DNA of 33,905 nt from Sporothrix humicola (taxonomy: Eukaryota > Ascomycota > Sordariomycetes > Ophiostomatales > Ophiostomataceae), in NCBI GenBank assembly GCA_021396245.1, contig WNYE01000161.1, forward strand, positions 1 to 33,905, written 5' to 3'. Below, piece by piece: positions 19,801 through 30,983 of this stretch. The notes beneath the pieces were generated by a model. The model saw nothing but the letters and a program-made list of their open reading frames with translations. It had not been told where the DNA came from and did no database searches. The stretch's first letter is position 1, and each line of letters starts with the position of its first letter. The position numbers and the translations under genes were made by a program.

Positions 19801-20850
19801 GAGTGTTTATTCGCGTACGAAATTACTCGTATAATTCGTTAATATCGTAATATTTATTACACTTGTTATAAACCGGTATACTTAAGTAATATTTATAACT
19901 ATAATAGTTATATATTGCGTACGTAAGGGTTTATATATTATTGTATATAGTTTTATTATTTTACTAAACGAAGGAAAAGGTAAGCTGTTTACCGTTGTTA
20001 ATGTTTAAACTTTCGATAATTCGAGTGACGATTTAAAAAGTTTATTTATACGTAAGTTTATTATCGATAAATTTACGTATATCGATATTAAAAAAAATAA
20101 AAGTAATAGTTTTAATTTAACGAAATAAAAAAGTAATTTTTATTTTTTCGTATTATTTAAATTAAAAAATATTAAAAATTATTATAAACTTTTAAAACTT
20201 AACGAAATAGTTTTAAAGTATAACGAAACTTATAATATTAAAACGAGTGAAAGTAATAAACGTATCGAGCGCGGTTACGTTAAAAATAATACTAAAAACG
20301 TTTTTAATAACTTTATATTAAAAATAAAACTTTAAACTATTCTCATTATAACCGTACTAAGCTAAATATAACTTAAAGTTAATAACGGTCTCGTTAATAA
20401 TACTAAAGACTTTTAAACGGCCCCTAAACCATACTTTATAAACCGTCTTAACTATTAATTATTTTACTTCCGAAAAAACGACGTCAAACTTTATAAACTT
20501 AAAAACGTCTTTTTTGAACTATACTTCGAGGTCGTTAAAGTAATAAATAGTTTAAATTTAATTATCTTATACTTCGTAATTAATCTTAATAAATATAAAC
20601 ACTTTAATTATTTTACCTTTTAAAAACTTAACGTTAATTAAAGTAACTATCGTAAATACTATTTTTATTAAAAAGTTACGATATTCGTAATATTTCAATA
20701 CGCGATTTTAACGTTAAAAGTTAAATTTCTACCTTTAAATTCGTTTTTAAACGATTATAACCCGCGTAAAGGTTAAAATATAACGAAAAGTAAATATTTA
20801 ATGTCTTTACACCTTACTAATTCGATTAATACAACTTATACCAAAAAAAC

Positions 20851-20873
20851 GGAAGCTCAAAGGGCTCATAACC
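20851..20873 (-). other. Primer-binding site for initiator tRNA-Met half molecule
   Basis: Directly inside the 5' (right) LTR the plus strand reads GGGCTCATAACC (20862-20873), the anticodon arm of fungal initiator tRNA-Met including the CAT anticodon. Five bases further in is GGAAGC (20851-20856), which in the tRNA also lies five bases before that arm. This fits half-tRNA priming as described for Drosophila copia and yeast Ty5, where an internally cleaved initiator tRNA-Met primes reverse transcription. The tRNA comparison is from memory. Confidence 0.8.
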
Positions 20874-20992
20874 TGTTGGGCCATAGGCACAGAAGAAATG
20901 TTACATAAAGAGGAGGCGAGAATACCAGAATCTATGGCTCCCGGGCAGGGCTAAATTTATGGCGCTAGGGTCACGTGACCCCTAGCCCAACA
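20874..20992 (-). repeat. Right LTR (5' LTR of the element), 119 bp
   Basis: TGTTGGG...CCCAACA, 112 of 119 positions identical to the left LTR. It carries GGGTCACGTGACCC at 20968-20981. In this copy the flanking arms GCTA/TAGC extend the palindrome, with one extra C in the right arm. On the element strand this palindrome lies in U3 near the outer edge, where promoter or enhancer sites are usual. Confidence 0.95.
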
Positions 20993-20997
20993 GAAAT
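20993..20997. repeat. Target-site duplication, right copy (GAAAT)
   Basis: Exact repeat of 15398-15402 directly after the right LTR. Next to it, at 20999-21010, is the perfect palindrome GATATTAATATC, followed by a second AT-rich partial copy ending near 21027. Confidence 0.93.
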
Positions 20998-21452
20998 CGA
21001 TATTAATATCAAATTAATATTAATATCTTCCACTTCAAAAGTCTAAACCCACGCGACAAGTTTCTTTTGTCTCCGGGGTCTGTCCAATTGTCTCCGCGTG
21101 CTTTTTGAGTTTTGAGCTTTGGTTTTCTCGGCAGCTTCTCGCGTGTTAGTCGTTAAATGTCGTTCAGACGTCTCCGTAGTTGCGATTGTGCAATGTCGTC
21201 TGCGTCTTGTCCTCCACAGTTTTGTCCACAGTCCACAATTGTCCAGTTTCGACGTTTGTGCTATCAAAAGAATTCGCCCGAGCCCAATGGAAAAGGGTTC
21301 GGGGCAAGCAACGACGATATGTATGGCAGATGTGAAGAAAAAGGCCCGTCCGGCTGATTAATTGTGCCAGCGGCAGGCAAGTTTTAGCGCTGCACAGCGA
21401 CTGGACAGCGGCTGGTGAGCCGCCTGACGAGCAATTTACAGAGGCCCCAGCG

Positions 21453-21476
21453 GTCTGAGAGTCTGAGAGTCTGAGA
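21453..21476. repeat. Tandem repeat (GTCTGAGA)x3
   Basis: Three perfect 8-bp copies in non-coding DNA. A short satellite of no known function. Confidence 0.9.
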
Positions 21477-23704
21477 GCGTTTGAAAAGGGCTCCCTCCAA
21501 AATCCTAAAACGGGCAGTCGTTCGCCCGAGCGGCTCTCTTCTTGTAAGTGTTTTTCGGTCATTCTTACAAAGTGAGAAAGAGAAAAAGGACCCACTCTGC
21601 CTGGACTTTACGGTGTTGAGGGCCATTTCGTCCGCCGTTCGGCGAAATGTGGCGAACCAGACGTCACCAAACCACGCCAAAAGATGACAAAAGAGGGAAA
21701 ATCTCGGACAAAGGCGAATCCTTAGTCAACATTTTTGTGGTCTTTTAGTGGTCTTGTCTCCTCCAAAGGAAGGCTGACGGCCCACGAGTGAGAACGGACC
21801 CAACAAAGGAAGCAAGGACGAAACGATGAAACGGCAAAACGTCAACAGTCAGTCGACAGTCGACAACCCGCCAGTAAGAAGATCGAGGCACAACACGGCC
21901 GAACTTTTTTTGTCTCCGGCGAGGCCAGTGCCAGCCAATATGATCCCCGGCATGCTTGGCCTTGAGCTTGAGTTTAAGCCTGAGCCCTATGAACGATGCA
22001 CCCTTGCACTTTGACCTTCAAGTTGATTTCACCCGAATGCACCCTCAACTCCTTTTTCCAGAGAAAATAGCCCCCAAGCTCAACGGCTCTCATTGCAATT
22101 CTCCCTTAATTCTCCTGGCCCCGTTGCAACCCTTGCTCGCCTCATCCGGTCGAATCCCAAAAAAGTCAGATTCAGTGAGATCTGGATGGCTCGATGGGAC
22201 CGGACATGGGTCTCCGAGCCGTGGGCGTGGATTTGGGAAGAAGAGGAAAGAGAAAGGGTGTGCAATGTCAACGTGCCCTAACTGGGTGTGTATTTTGGCG
22301 TGTCTTTTGGCCATGGAGATAAGATGGAACAAACTGCGATGGATGGGGACATGCATGCATGCCATGTCTTTGACTCTTTTTTTCTGTCATTTTGTCATTT
22401 TGTCGTAGGGCAGCCAAGACCCAAAGCCACACAGATCGCCCCCGGTGACAGTGAGATGCCGTCAGGGAAAATAAGAAGGAGAAAAAATAAAAGAAAAGCG
22501 ACGGCAGATTCACACGCCCAGATGTACAACGTCAGCCAGATGCACGCCAGCAGGAATCACATTTTCTGTTTTGGGGGGTGGTCGAGGGTCGGAGGTTACG
22601 GGCTTTTGGACAGTCCGTCGCTCACCTACGACATTAACTAACATCTTTGACTCTGACTCCTCGCCGTTGATGTAAAATGGATGCGTTATGCTAGGCAGGT
22701 ATACTGAGTACACAGCAGAGGGTGTCGACGCAATTACTGTGTATGGGTACGGCAATGTCTGGGGATAATAAAAAAGTGGTGATGGCGCCAGCAGTCCCGG
22801 AAACCAGGTAAACAGACGCGCCCGAGTCCGAGACAGATAGAGGAAGAAAACACAAGGCAACAACACGAGCAAAAGTGCAAAACACGGCGATCAGGAAAGG
22901 GAAGAAAACACGAGAACCTTCCTGTTGTAGATGTTCGTAACAATCAACCGCGAATGCCTTTATGATCGGACCGTTAAGCATCGCCGCATTCATCAATACT
23001 GTCGAGATTGTGTAAGGTTCAGCCCTGAGATCCGAGTTCTTGTCGCGACCCATCGCGGCCTCCACCTTTCAGCCCTTTTTCAGAGCAACACTGAAGATCA
23101 TTCAGGCGGCGACAGATTCAAGGTCGACGGCAATAACGAAAAACTGACAGCAGGCAAGTAGGCAACACATTTTAAAGTACGACGCACACTCCCTGACTCC
23201 CTGCTGTTATGCTTGTCCGTTATCCATTTCATGATTTGAGAAAAACCCACCCACTGCGCTGGCACAGTCCAAGCCACTGGAGCTGTTCCTTTGTGGGTGT
23301 TGACGGGAACAAGAACAAAAGCAGAGACAAAAAGCGAGAACGATAACACACCCATTGACGCATTATGAGTCTTTGGGTATTTGAGCATTCCTGTTGATCA
23401 CATCCACTGTGGCCTGTCTTCCCTGTATTCCCAGTAACTGCCAGTTATGTAAGTTGCTGACGGACATAAGCCCAGCCGATCCGGGCGTCGGCCATTGAAG
23501 TCCGCGTGGCCTCGCAGTCGTGAAGGAGAAAGGGTCAGCAGTTTCACTTTTCTCTTTTGTGTTGAATTTTCTTGTTAATTTTTTTTTTTTCTTCAGAAAA
23601 GTAAGAAACTCGTAGGAATCTTCCTGCCTTCCTGAGACTCCCTCGACTCCATAGTGAGCGTGGCCGTCTGAGAGCCAGTGAGCACTGCCGCCGGGCGACA
23701 AAAG

Positions 23705-23732
23705 TGACAGTCAATGACAGTCAATGACAGTC
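23705..23732. repeat. Tandem repeat (TGACAGTCAA)x2.8
   Basis: Two perfect 10-bp copies and a partial third in non-coding DNA. Each unit contains TGACAGTCA, itself nearly self-complementary. Confidence 0.9.
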
Positions 23733-24565
23733 GGCGCATGTCAACGTCGCAGTCTCGCAGTGTTTCAACGGCCCAACGCCCTACGGGCCCACGCTGAATC
23801 TTTGGTTTTCCTGGGTCTGCATTTTGCATTTTGCCGGTTTGACTTGACCTGCCATTCGGACGAAATAGCACACCGCCGAACACAGTCAGCAAAGAGTTGT
23901 CTTTGAAAGGACCGAAAAGGAGGAATAGAGAGGAAGTCAGAAAGGGAGAAAAGATTTCAAACGGCACCAACGACCAGTGGCCGGTGCGACGCAGGATTCG
24001 GGCCTTGTAAGAAGTCCTTGGAGGGTAGTCCTTGTATTATATTGTATTCGTCTATCAAGTCTATTCGTCTAAATACAGAACAGAACGAAGGAGTCAGTCA
24101 GCCAAATAATTAGGGATTGCAGTCAATGAACGATAGGAAAGATAGCCAAGAACGCCTGCCAGGATTTTTTGAATTTTTGAATCATTCTATGGATTGAGTC
24201 TTCTGAGTGGAAGTAGTCGTGTCTAACGAGTAAATAGCCGCCCAATCTCCAGTTCCATGTCCAACCCCTATTATATCTCTGGCAATAAAATCAAAACCAA
24301 GTAGTCAACCAATAACCTTGTGTAAACAAGAACCGTCTATGAAATGTGTAAATCAAATGCTAAAACAAAGGAGAATATAACAGGAAAACAAAAATTAGGA
24401 AATATTGTGCAGAAATGCTGTGAAATGCAAAAGCAGAAATAAATCAAAAGATTATAGTAGGTATAGATGAGATGGTATTATCCAAACGCCGGTGTATTGT
24501 ATTGTGGTGTTGTTGTCGTCATGTTGTGATGTTGAATGGAAGCTCGCTCACTCGTCGCTCGCCGC

Positions 24566-26415
24566 TTAAGCAGCACCGCCGGCGTTCTTGAGCGCCTCCG
24601 GGTTGATGCGCCGCCAGCTGCTGGCCAGCGACACCACAAAGGCCGAGCCGACACCGGCAATGGCAATGGCAAAGGCGACCTTGAGGCCGGACATGTAGGC
24701 CTTGAGCACGCCGGGCAGCACGTCCTCGGGGAAGGTCTTCCACAGGTCCGTGGCGCCGGTGGCAATGACCACGGCCGGGTTGACGGTGGGGGCGTACTTG
24801 GGCAGCTCGAGGATCATGTGGTTGACAAAGGCGGACTGGGCCGCGGACAGCATGAAAGCGCCACCAATGGTCTGGAAGAAGATGATGAGGGCGGTGGTGG
24901 GTGCCAAATCCTCGGGCTTGGAGGTGGCCTGGCCGTAAATCACAGGAATCTGGAAGGTGAAGCCGTAGCCGAGACCGGCCAGGACCTGGTAGCCGATCCA
25001 CTTGCCGGAGCCGGTGCCAATGTCGAGCGTGTACAACAGACCGGTGCCGACGACGGCGATGGCGGTCATGGGTGGCAGGAAAGCGGTGGCAATGCCCGTC
25101 TTGGAGATAATACCGCCCGACAGAATGGTGCCGATGGTGACGGCGATAATGAGCGGCAGGTTGCGGACACCCGACGCCGTGGGGCTGACGTTGTCGATGG
25201 ACTGGAAGTAGATGGGCAGGTAGTAGATGATGGTGAAGTAGGACGAGGCAAAGAAGAAGGCGTAGATGGCGTTGGGCCAGACGTTGCGGCTCGCGACCAG
25301 ACGCGGCACAATCATGGCGCGCTCGCCGTTGTAGTACTCCCAGCAGCCAAAGATGATAACAAGAACACCGAAAGTCACGAGCAGGCCGATGACCTTGCCC
25401 GAGTTCCAGGGTGCCGTCTGGCCGCCGTACTGCAGCGCCAGAATGTACGAGATGACGGCGCCCATGACCAGGACAGTGCCGACGGGGTCCATCTGCAGCA
25501 GCTTCTCGCGCATGGTGCCGGCCGCCGGCTGGGCACGCTTGGGCGTCTGGAACAGGAAAAGGATGATCAGGGCCGAGATACCACCAATGGGCAGGTTGAT
25601 GTAGAAGCACCAGCGCCAGGTGACCTTGTCCGTGAAGGCGCCGCCGATCAGGGGGCCAATGACAGAGGCAATGCCGTAGGCGCCGCCAATCAGGCCAGTG
25701 AACATGGGCCGGTCGCGGGGCTTGGCCGTGACGGCAATGACCGTGTACGAGCCCGAGCCAATGCCGGCAGCGCCGATACCAGCAATGGCACGGCCGACAA
25801 TCAGCGTCTTGGAGTTGGGGGCCACGCCGCAGATCAGCGAGCCGATCTCAAAGATGATAATCGAGGCGAGGTACGTGTACTTGAGCGAAAAGTACTTGTA
25901 GGCCTTGCCCCAGGTCGACTGGAAACCGCCGACCGTCAGGAAGAACGCAGAGCCGTACCATGCCACGTCGCCGAGGCCGTGGAACTGGTCCGTGATCTTG
26001 GGGATAGCAGTAGCAACGATGGTCTAGGCTGTCAGTGTACTATTCAAAATATTATGTGCGGAGTGCTGGGGGTACTTACAAAGTCGAGAGACATCAGGAA
26101 AATGGACAGGGCCAGGGCCAGCACGATAAAGGCCAGCTTGGCGCCCTTGGGGTACTCGTCGTCGTCCTCGGCCTCGTCCGCTGCCGGAGAGCCCTCCTTG
26201 CTGTCGGCCGTCGCCTCAATGTCGACATCCTTTTCGTTGTTGTCGAGCTCGGGCGTGTCGCCGCGGCGCTCCTTCTCCAGGTCGGTAATGTCGCCCTGCT
26301 CGACGTCTGTCTTGTCGGCGTCGGCAGACGTGTACGATGCCTGCGACGAGGCAATCTCGTTGGGCTTGGTTGCCTTGGCCTCGGGCACGGCCAGGCCGCC
26401 AGATGGTGAAGACAT
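24566..26415 (-). CDS. MFS efflux transporter, DHA2 (14-TM drug/H+ antiporter) type
   Basis: Two exons, 26080-26415 and 24566-26023. The 56-bp intron (26024-26079) has a GTAAGT donor and a TAG acceptor, and the join gives SLDFTIVATAIPKITDQFH. The product has 597 residues. Residues 1-90 are hydrophilic and acidic, a long cytosolic tail. Signature blocks follow in order: LDFTIVATAIP at the end of TM1 (110-120), the GKAYKYFSLK loop in place of motif A, GRAIAGIGAAGIG (189-201), GxxxGPLIGG motif C of antiporters (229-240), and WRWCFYINLPIGG (248-260), which is diagnostic of the 14-TM family. Members export drugs, fungal metabolites or siderophores using the proton gradient at the plasma or vacuolar membrane; the substrate here is unknown. 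No biosynthetic genes adjoin it, so there is no evidence for a metabolite cluster. The start at 26415 is preceded by a CA-rich leader. Confidence 0.93.
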
Positions 26416-29400
26416 GGTGTTGTGTTGTGTGTTGTGGTGATATTAATTAGGTGTGATGTATTGTTGTGTTGGTGTAATAATGTGCAGGCGATGTTGATAT
26501 TCGATAAGACAAGTGTCTATTAAAGATCAAGATCAAATATGATCAGATATCGAATCAAGGTTGGCTTGAAGAAGAAGAGAACGGAAAAAGAATAGACGAT
26601 CGATCAGGACGGACAAGGGGAACACAGATATATATGTATTCCATCAGGATCCAGGATCTGACCGTTGAACTCGAGGGACACAGAGAGAAAAGATATGGAT
26701 ACAATGGATACGAATAAAAATAAAGTCTAAATTGATACAAGGACTGGATTTAAAATACACTCCCCTGAAATCAAACTACACTCCCCTAGATGAACAAGCA
26801 CGGAGGAATAGAATAGAGGAAGAGCATAACGCAATTCAAAGGGACCATATTCAGTGACAAAAAGTCCCATTGAACTACACAGGGACCATCATCTTACACG
26901 CCCCCTTTCCTGACGGTAAAAAAAAACAAGTCTTTGCGCCGCGTTGACGCGGTCCACTTTGACACATCTTACGCAGTGACAAAGATGACAAAAAGGAGCA
27001 GAAGGAAAGAAGAAAACAGAAACTTTCAGGCCCAGATACGGAGTCTACAAACAGCCCGGGCTCCAGAATACCGTCAGCAGAAATGCTCATCAAAGTGGGA
27101 AGAAACGTCAAAACAAGGGACATCAAAGGGCAACATGGCAACACGGCCTAGCAGAACCGACGCAACGGCCGAAGGTTTTGTTAGTGTTAGTCGCTGTTAG
27201 TCGTTAGTAGCCTATTTACACGCCCCGTTATTTGGTAAGCAGGAAGACGGTAGAAGGGGCGAAAAGAAGAAGGAAGAAAGGGAGACGGAACGGCGCCAAA
27301 ATCAAAGGCCAAACCAGAAATCAAAACCATAGGGCCGTGGGCTCGGTGAGATACAGAGGACTCCTACAAACACGTTCAATCACCGTGCCCAGACACGCTC
27401 TCTGACGGCCCAAACATCAATTCCATTCTCGCCCAGGCTGCAAGGATACAGGAGGACCCACCGGGTGGGAACCAAGAGAGATGCAAGATACGTCGTACAT
27501 GGATGATCGACGGGCGAGAGAAGAAAAGGAAAGCGTGAAGAGGCTGTGAAAAGAGCGTCGTAAAAGGGAAGTGTACTACGTAGAAGGGTGGTGGAAAGGC
27601 TGACGAAGAAAACGCTGGGCCGGGTGAACCAGCGAATAGGAAGGCTCCCTGTTCGGCGGACAAAAGCAAACCTGGACTTAACGTGGGTGGAAGAAGAGAT
27701 AGAATTTACAGAGTACAGTACAGCACCGGAGCGGGTTTCTGGGCAGCCCGTCACTCTCTGTCTTACATGAAAATTCAAATTCACGGTCTCTCACATTCTT
27801 TGGACAATCAACTAGCGCAGCGTGCCGCCCATTGTCTTGGTATTGGTCAGGCACCGAGATAGCACTGGCAAACAAAGGGCAAAGAGACAAAGAAATGTGT
27901 GAAGAGGCTGTTGAGCATGGTTTTAAGGTCTTTTCTCCGAAAAACAGGCCCAGCCGGGCCATTCCCAATCTTTATCGCCATGTCCCGCCTTGGCTCTTCG
28001 TACCGCCCGTCAGATTTGATTTTCATAGACACTCATCGACACTGGCTTTTGGTGTTAGTGGGGGCGTGGCCCGAACTTACGGCCGAACTGTGACTCCCCT
28101 GCCAGCCCAGCCCTGTAGCCTGCCCCGTACCCTGTAAGAAGGATGACAGATCAATCGGTGAAGAACAGCGAAAGCAACCGACGCAATGGCAATGAAAGAA
28201 AAGAAGAATGGAAGAAGAACGGTAACACCGTGGCACTGCCCCAATGTCCATGAGTCCACAATCCTCCTTGTATCCATTCTGCCATTTCATGGGCGCAAAT
28301 ACTTGTCCTCTGGATGATTGATTTCCTGCCTATCTCGCCTGTCTGATGTCGTCTTATGTCCCCTTGTCTCATCATTGTCCCGACAAAAAGGAAAAGGTCG
28401 ATGAGATTGTCCTGCCGAGAATTGAGATTCGTATTCCCCTTCCCTGGCCGTCTTTTTCTTCCAGCTTTTCTCCCCAAATATGATGCTGGATGACGAAAAA
28501 GGATTTGACCGCCGCATTATGATGTATCCAACTTATGTAAGGTATGCAAAATATACCATATCAGGTAACCCGTGCTGTGTTATCCATGTCACGGCCCTTG
28601 TTTGCCTCTGATCTCTCATGTTGTATGATCTTCACAGATACGGGGGTCGCTCTTCAGCCCTGGCGGCGATTTCCGTTGCAACAGTCTTCGGCCACAGCGA
28701 GCCGTGGCTGCGTGTTTTGTTGAATATAAATATTGATGACTATGATGACTTATGTCAGCAGTAGCATTGGGCCGTGATATTACGTATATTACGTCTGGGT
28801 GACCGCCAATCGTGACGTCCGAGTATGAAGTGTCAGTTGCGAGTTCCAGGTCTTGGTAGTAAGCAGGAGGCTGACTGGCAGGTTGCATCTCGCACAATAC
28901 AAACAGAAACGGCGATAATCAGCGAATGCGCCCCTACAGCGCTAAAGAACACCCAAAACAACCAAAACAAGCGCCAGAGCGCCAGAGGGCTAGCCAGAGC
29001 GCCACCAAGGAAGCGCCAACATAACGCTCTGAACGCCTCAGAAGTGCTGGCGTGTCTCTTTCTGCAGGGTCTTGCTCAGTCGTCTTGTTCTGGTCATTTG
29101 AGAGATGTTAGTTTGAGATAACATTTTTTGTCTTTCGTCATCGGAGACTTTTACCTCGACAGAAAGCCAAATGTCTCCGTGTGAGCCAGCATTGCCCATT
29201 GTTGTTTTGACCCTTTGACTGTTTTGACTCTTTGGTTTCGACTCACAGCCTTCTAGGGTTTTCTTTGTATTTTTTTCTAGAAAATTATTTCAAATTGTCC
29301 CCTTTCTTTCACAAGCTTTCACCACCATCTTTCGGTCGGCTTTGTCAAAATGCTTGTTTCTCCAGAGAAGTAGTTTCGCACGACGGCAAAACGGCGGTCC

Positions 29401-30983
29401 AAATCGACTCTACTTCCTCTCCAGTGGCGCATTTTTTGACCTTTTACTGTCCGTTTCTTAATCGTTTCTTTTTCTTTTACAACGAACCATCAATTTCAAA
29501 GTTTAGCGTCAGGTCCCGCCCGTGCACTTGAACGACCCGTCGCGCCAGAGCACGTTTTTCTTCTCCGTATGTAATTACGTACCTGTAGGGGGCGTGTCTG
29601 CATCCGGCGACTTATTTTCTGGTCATTATTATGAGTTCATCCGTGCTTGACAAAAGCGAAATAGACAAAAAGTGACGGGCGTAAACGACAAGCAACCTTT
29701 CCACCGCCGGCCGATGACTCTCTTCCGGCAGATCTAATCAGGAGTCAGAGGATCTCGCAGGTTGGGACGAGACGAGGCTGCAGAAAGAGGGAGAGGCTAC
29801 AGAAAGAGGCTGCACGAGCAAACTAGATTTTTCTGTCTTTTCTGTCTCTGTTGACGCAATCTTGTGGCCGTGAGATGGTACTTTGGATTGGTCTTGACCC
29901 TCCCGTGAATCAGGACCAGGCTCCCACTACTCAGTACTGTGTAGATGAATGATTACTGTCCAACGGAACGGAGGTCGAAGACCGCGGTTCCTTTTCAGCC
30001 ACAAAACGCACATAACGCAGTGGCCACCTGCGGTTCGGCCCAGATCCATTCCGGTGGTGACAAAGAAAGGTAGGAAGTAGGCAGGACACAAAATACACAT
30101 TGTCTACACCTCGGTCGAGCAGTCAGGTGTCTCTCCGTGTTACATAACACAAGCATATCCAGTCGAGTACGAGTACGTACAACGTATGCAGTCCACCCTA
30201 CCCAGTCTACCAAAACCCACTTATACGCTGTATGCATGTATCATATTCGTATCGTACAAGGTTATCGTGTGGGTTATCGTGTAAGTTATCGTACAGCATA
30301 TGGTGTGTGTAAGTACCAAGAACGTGAGCAAATATATTGGAGGACAACGGTTCAAGCCGAGAATCCAAGACTTCGCATCCTGTATCCTAGATGCATTAAA
30401 GCTCATCGTATTCGCTTGTCCACCCGAACCATGGTTGCATGAAAAAATAGTGTGGAATGTCCATCACGAAATAACCTTGTGGACGCGGAGAAGATCCAAG
30501 GCCGGTTGCTCGCCGAGGTGAGATATCAAGATCTGGTTACAATTCCGGGGAAGTGTGTAGAAGAAACTTGCTCACTATTTATCGAGATACGATAGTGTGG
30601 TCGTGATGTTAGAGTCATGTAGATGTTGTCTTTCTTGTGAACAGATAATGAGAAGTCGTGTCTAGTTTGTGGTTTTAAAAAAAAATAAAAAAATAACGGA
30701 TGATATTGTCATTGAAGTATTGTTTTGTTTCATCTTATTTACTGTGAAAAGTAAATGCCATTTGCACACATTTGTTCCTTAATTTCACGAGTATTTTTTT
30801 ATAAAAAATTGACACGCAGATGAAAGTTATTGAATGTAGTAAACTGTTCATATAATGAATTCAAATTGGTATTTTTGTTAAAAAGCAAAATGGTCACGAC
30901 AATTCCAGTCCAATGGATTATTGCATTGCTTTAATCGTGTCCCCATAAGGTCGTTGCAATTCCATCATGGCCATGATAGCTTC
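26416..30983. other. Gene-free stretch, 4.6 kb
   Basis: Upstream region of the MFS gene plus a long span to the VOC gene. Open frames (for example 27380-27784 and 27832-28137) have no domains, and their composition follows the local purine or pyrimidine bias. I found no tRNA by eye. Local repeats are GCGCCAGA twice plus related units (28971-29002) and a 12-bp repeat at 30261-30296. The span 30660-30900 is AT-rich but contains normal amounts of CA and TG, so it is not RIP product. Confidence 0.5.
30261..30296. repeat. Three copies of a 12-bp GTTATCGT repeat
   Basis: GTTATCGT begins at 30261, 30273 and 30285, exactly 12 bp apart, with variable last four bases (GTGG, GTAA, ACAG). Non-coding context; regular spacing but no known function. 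Confidence 0.85.

Larger units (their letters stand above)
15403..20992 (-). mobile_element. Complete RIP-inactivated Ty1/copia LTR retrotransposon, 5590 bp
   Basis: Two 119-bp LTRs, a perfect 5-bp target duplication and a primer-binding site beside the right LTR define the element, which reads on the minus strand. Domain order along that strand is a gag-like Gly/Lys/Ser-rich segment (around 19.7-19.8 kb), integrase (18.66-18.69 kb), then reverse transcriptase (16.56-17.04 kb). Integrase before RT identifies copia, not gypsy. The internal part is saturated with TAA and depleted of CpA and TpG while CpG remains; for example 15661-15840 contains neither CA nor TG. That is the RIP signature. No open frame of useful length survives. 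Landmarks in gag, integrase and RT remain in one frame over 3087 nt, so the original polyprotein was probably a single gag-pol ORF. The element inserted 765 bp upstream of the Zn2Cys6 gene. Confidence 0.95.
20998..24565. other. Gene-free stretch downstream of the efflux pump gene, 3.6 kb
   Basis: No coding region that I can support between the transposon and the end of the MFS gene. Base composition is normal, with no RIP signature. Open frames are short and without domains. Small direct repeats are present at 21453-21476 and 23705-23732. The last part, about 24000-24565, is AT-richer and should include the 3' untranslated region of the MFS gene. Confidence 0.5.

Noticed and set aside
15403..20992. 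AT-rich block as mitochondrial insert, centromere or introgressed AT-rich DNA
   Set aside because: LTRs, target duplication, primer-binding site and in-frame copia integrase and RT relics explain it fully. Retained CpG with lost CpA/TpG is the RIP pattern.
22144..22165. GGTCGAATCCC, similar to a tRNA B box
   Set aside because: One base short of the consensus, with no T-stem pairing, no A box at the right distance and no acceptor stem.
24566..26415. Metabolite biosynthesis cluster around the efflux pump
   Set aside because: No synthase, tailoring enzyme or pathway regulator lies within several kb on either side; the Zn2Cys6 gene is about 10 kb away beyond a transposon.
24536..26440. 634-codon open frame antisense to the MFS transporter
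   Set aside because: Runs across the whole sense gene including its intron and has Gly/Asp/Arg-biased composition without motifs. The sense strand has clear MFS signatures.
28971..29002. GCGCCAGA repeats considered as a CRISPR-like or satellite array
   Set aside because: Only two adjacent perfect units and two loose relatives, no regular spacers, and a eukaryotic genome.
30345..30370. GGTTCAAGCC, another B-box-like string
   Set aside because: The flanking bases do not form a T stem, and no tRNA-like cloverleaf can be drawn.
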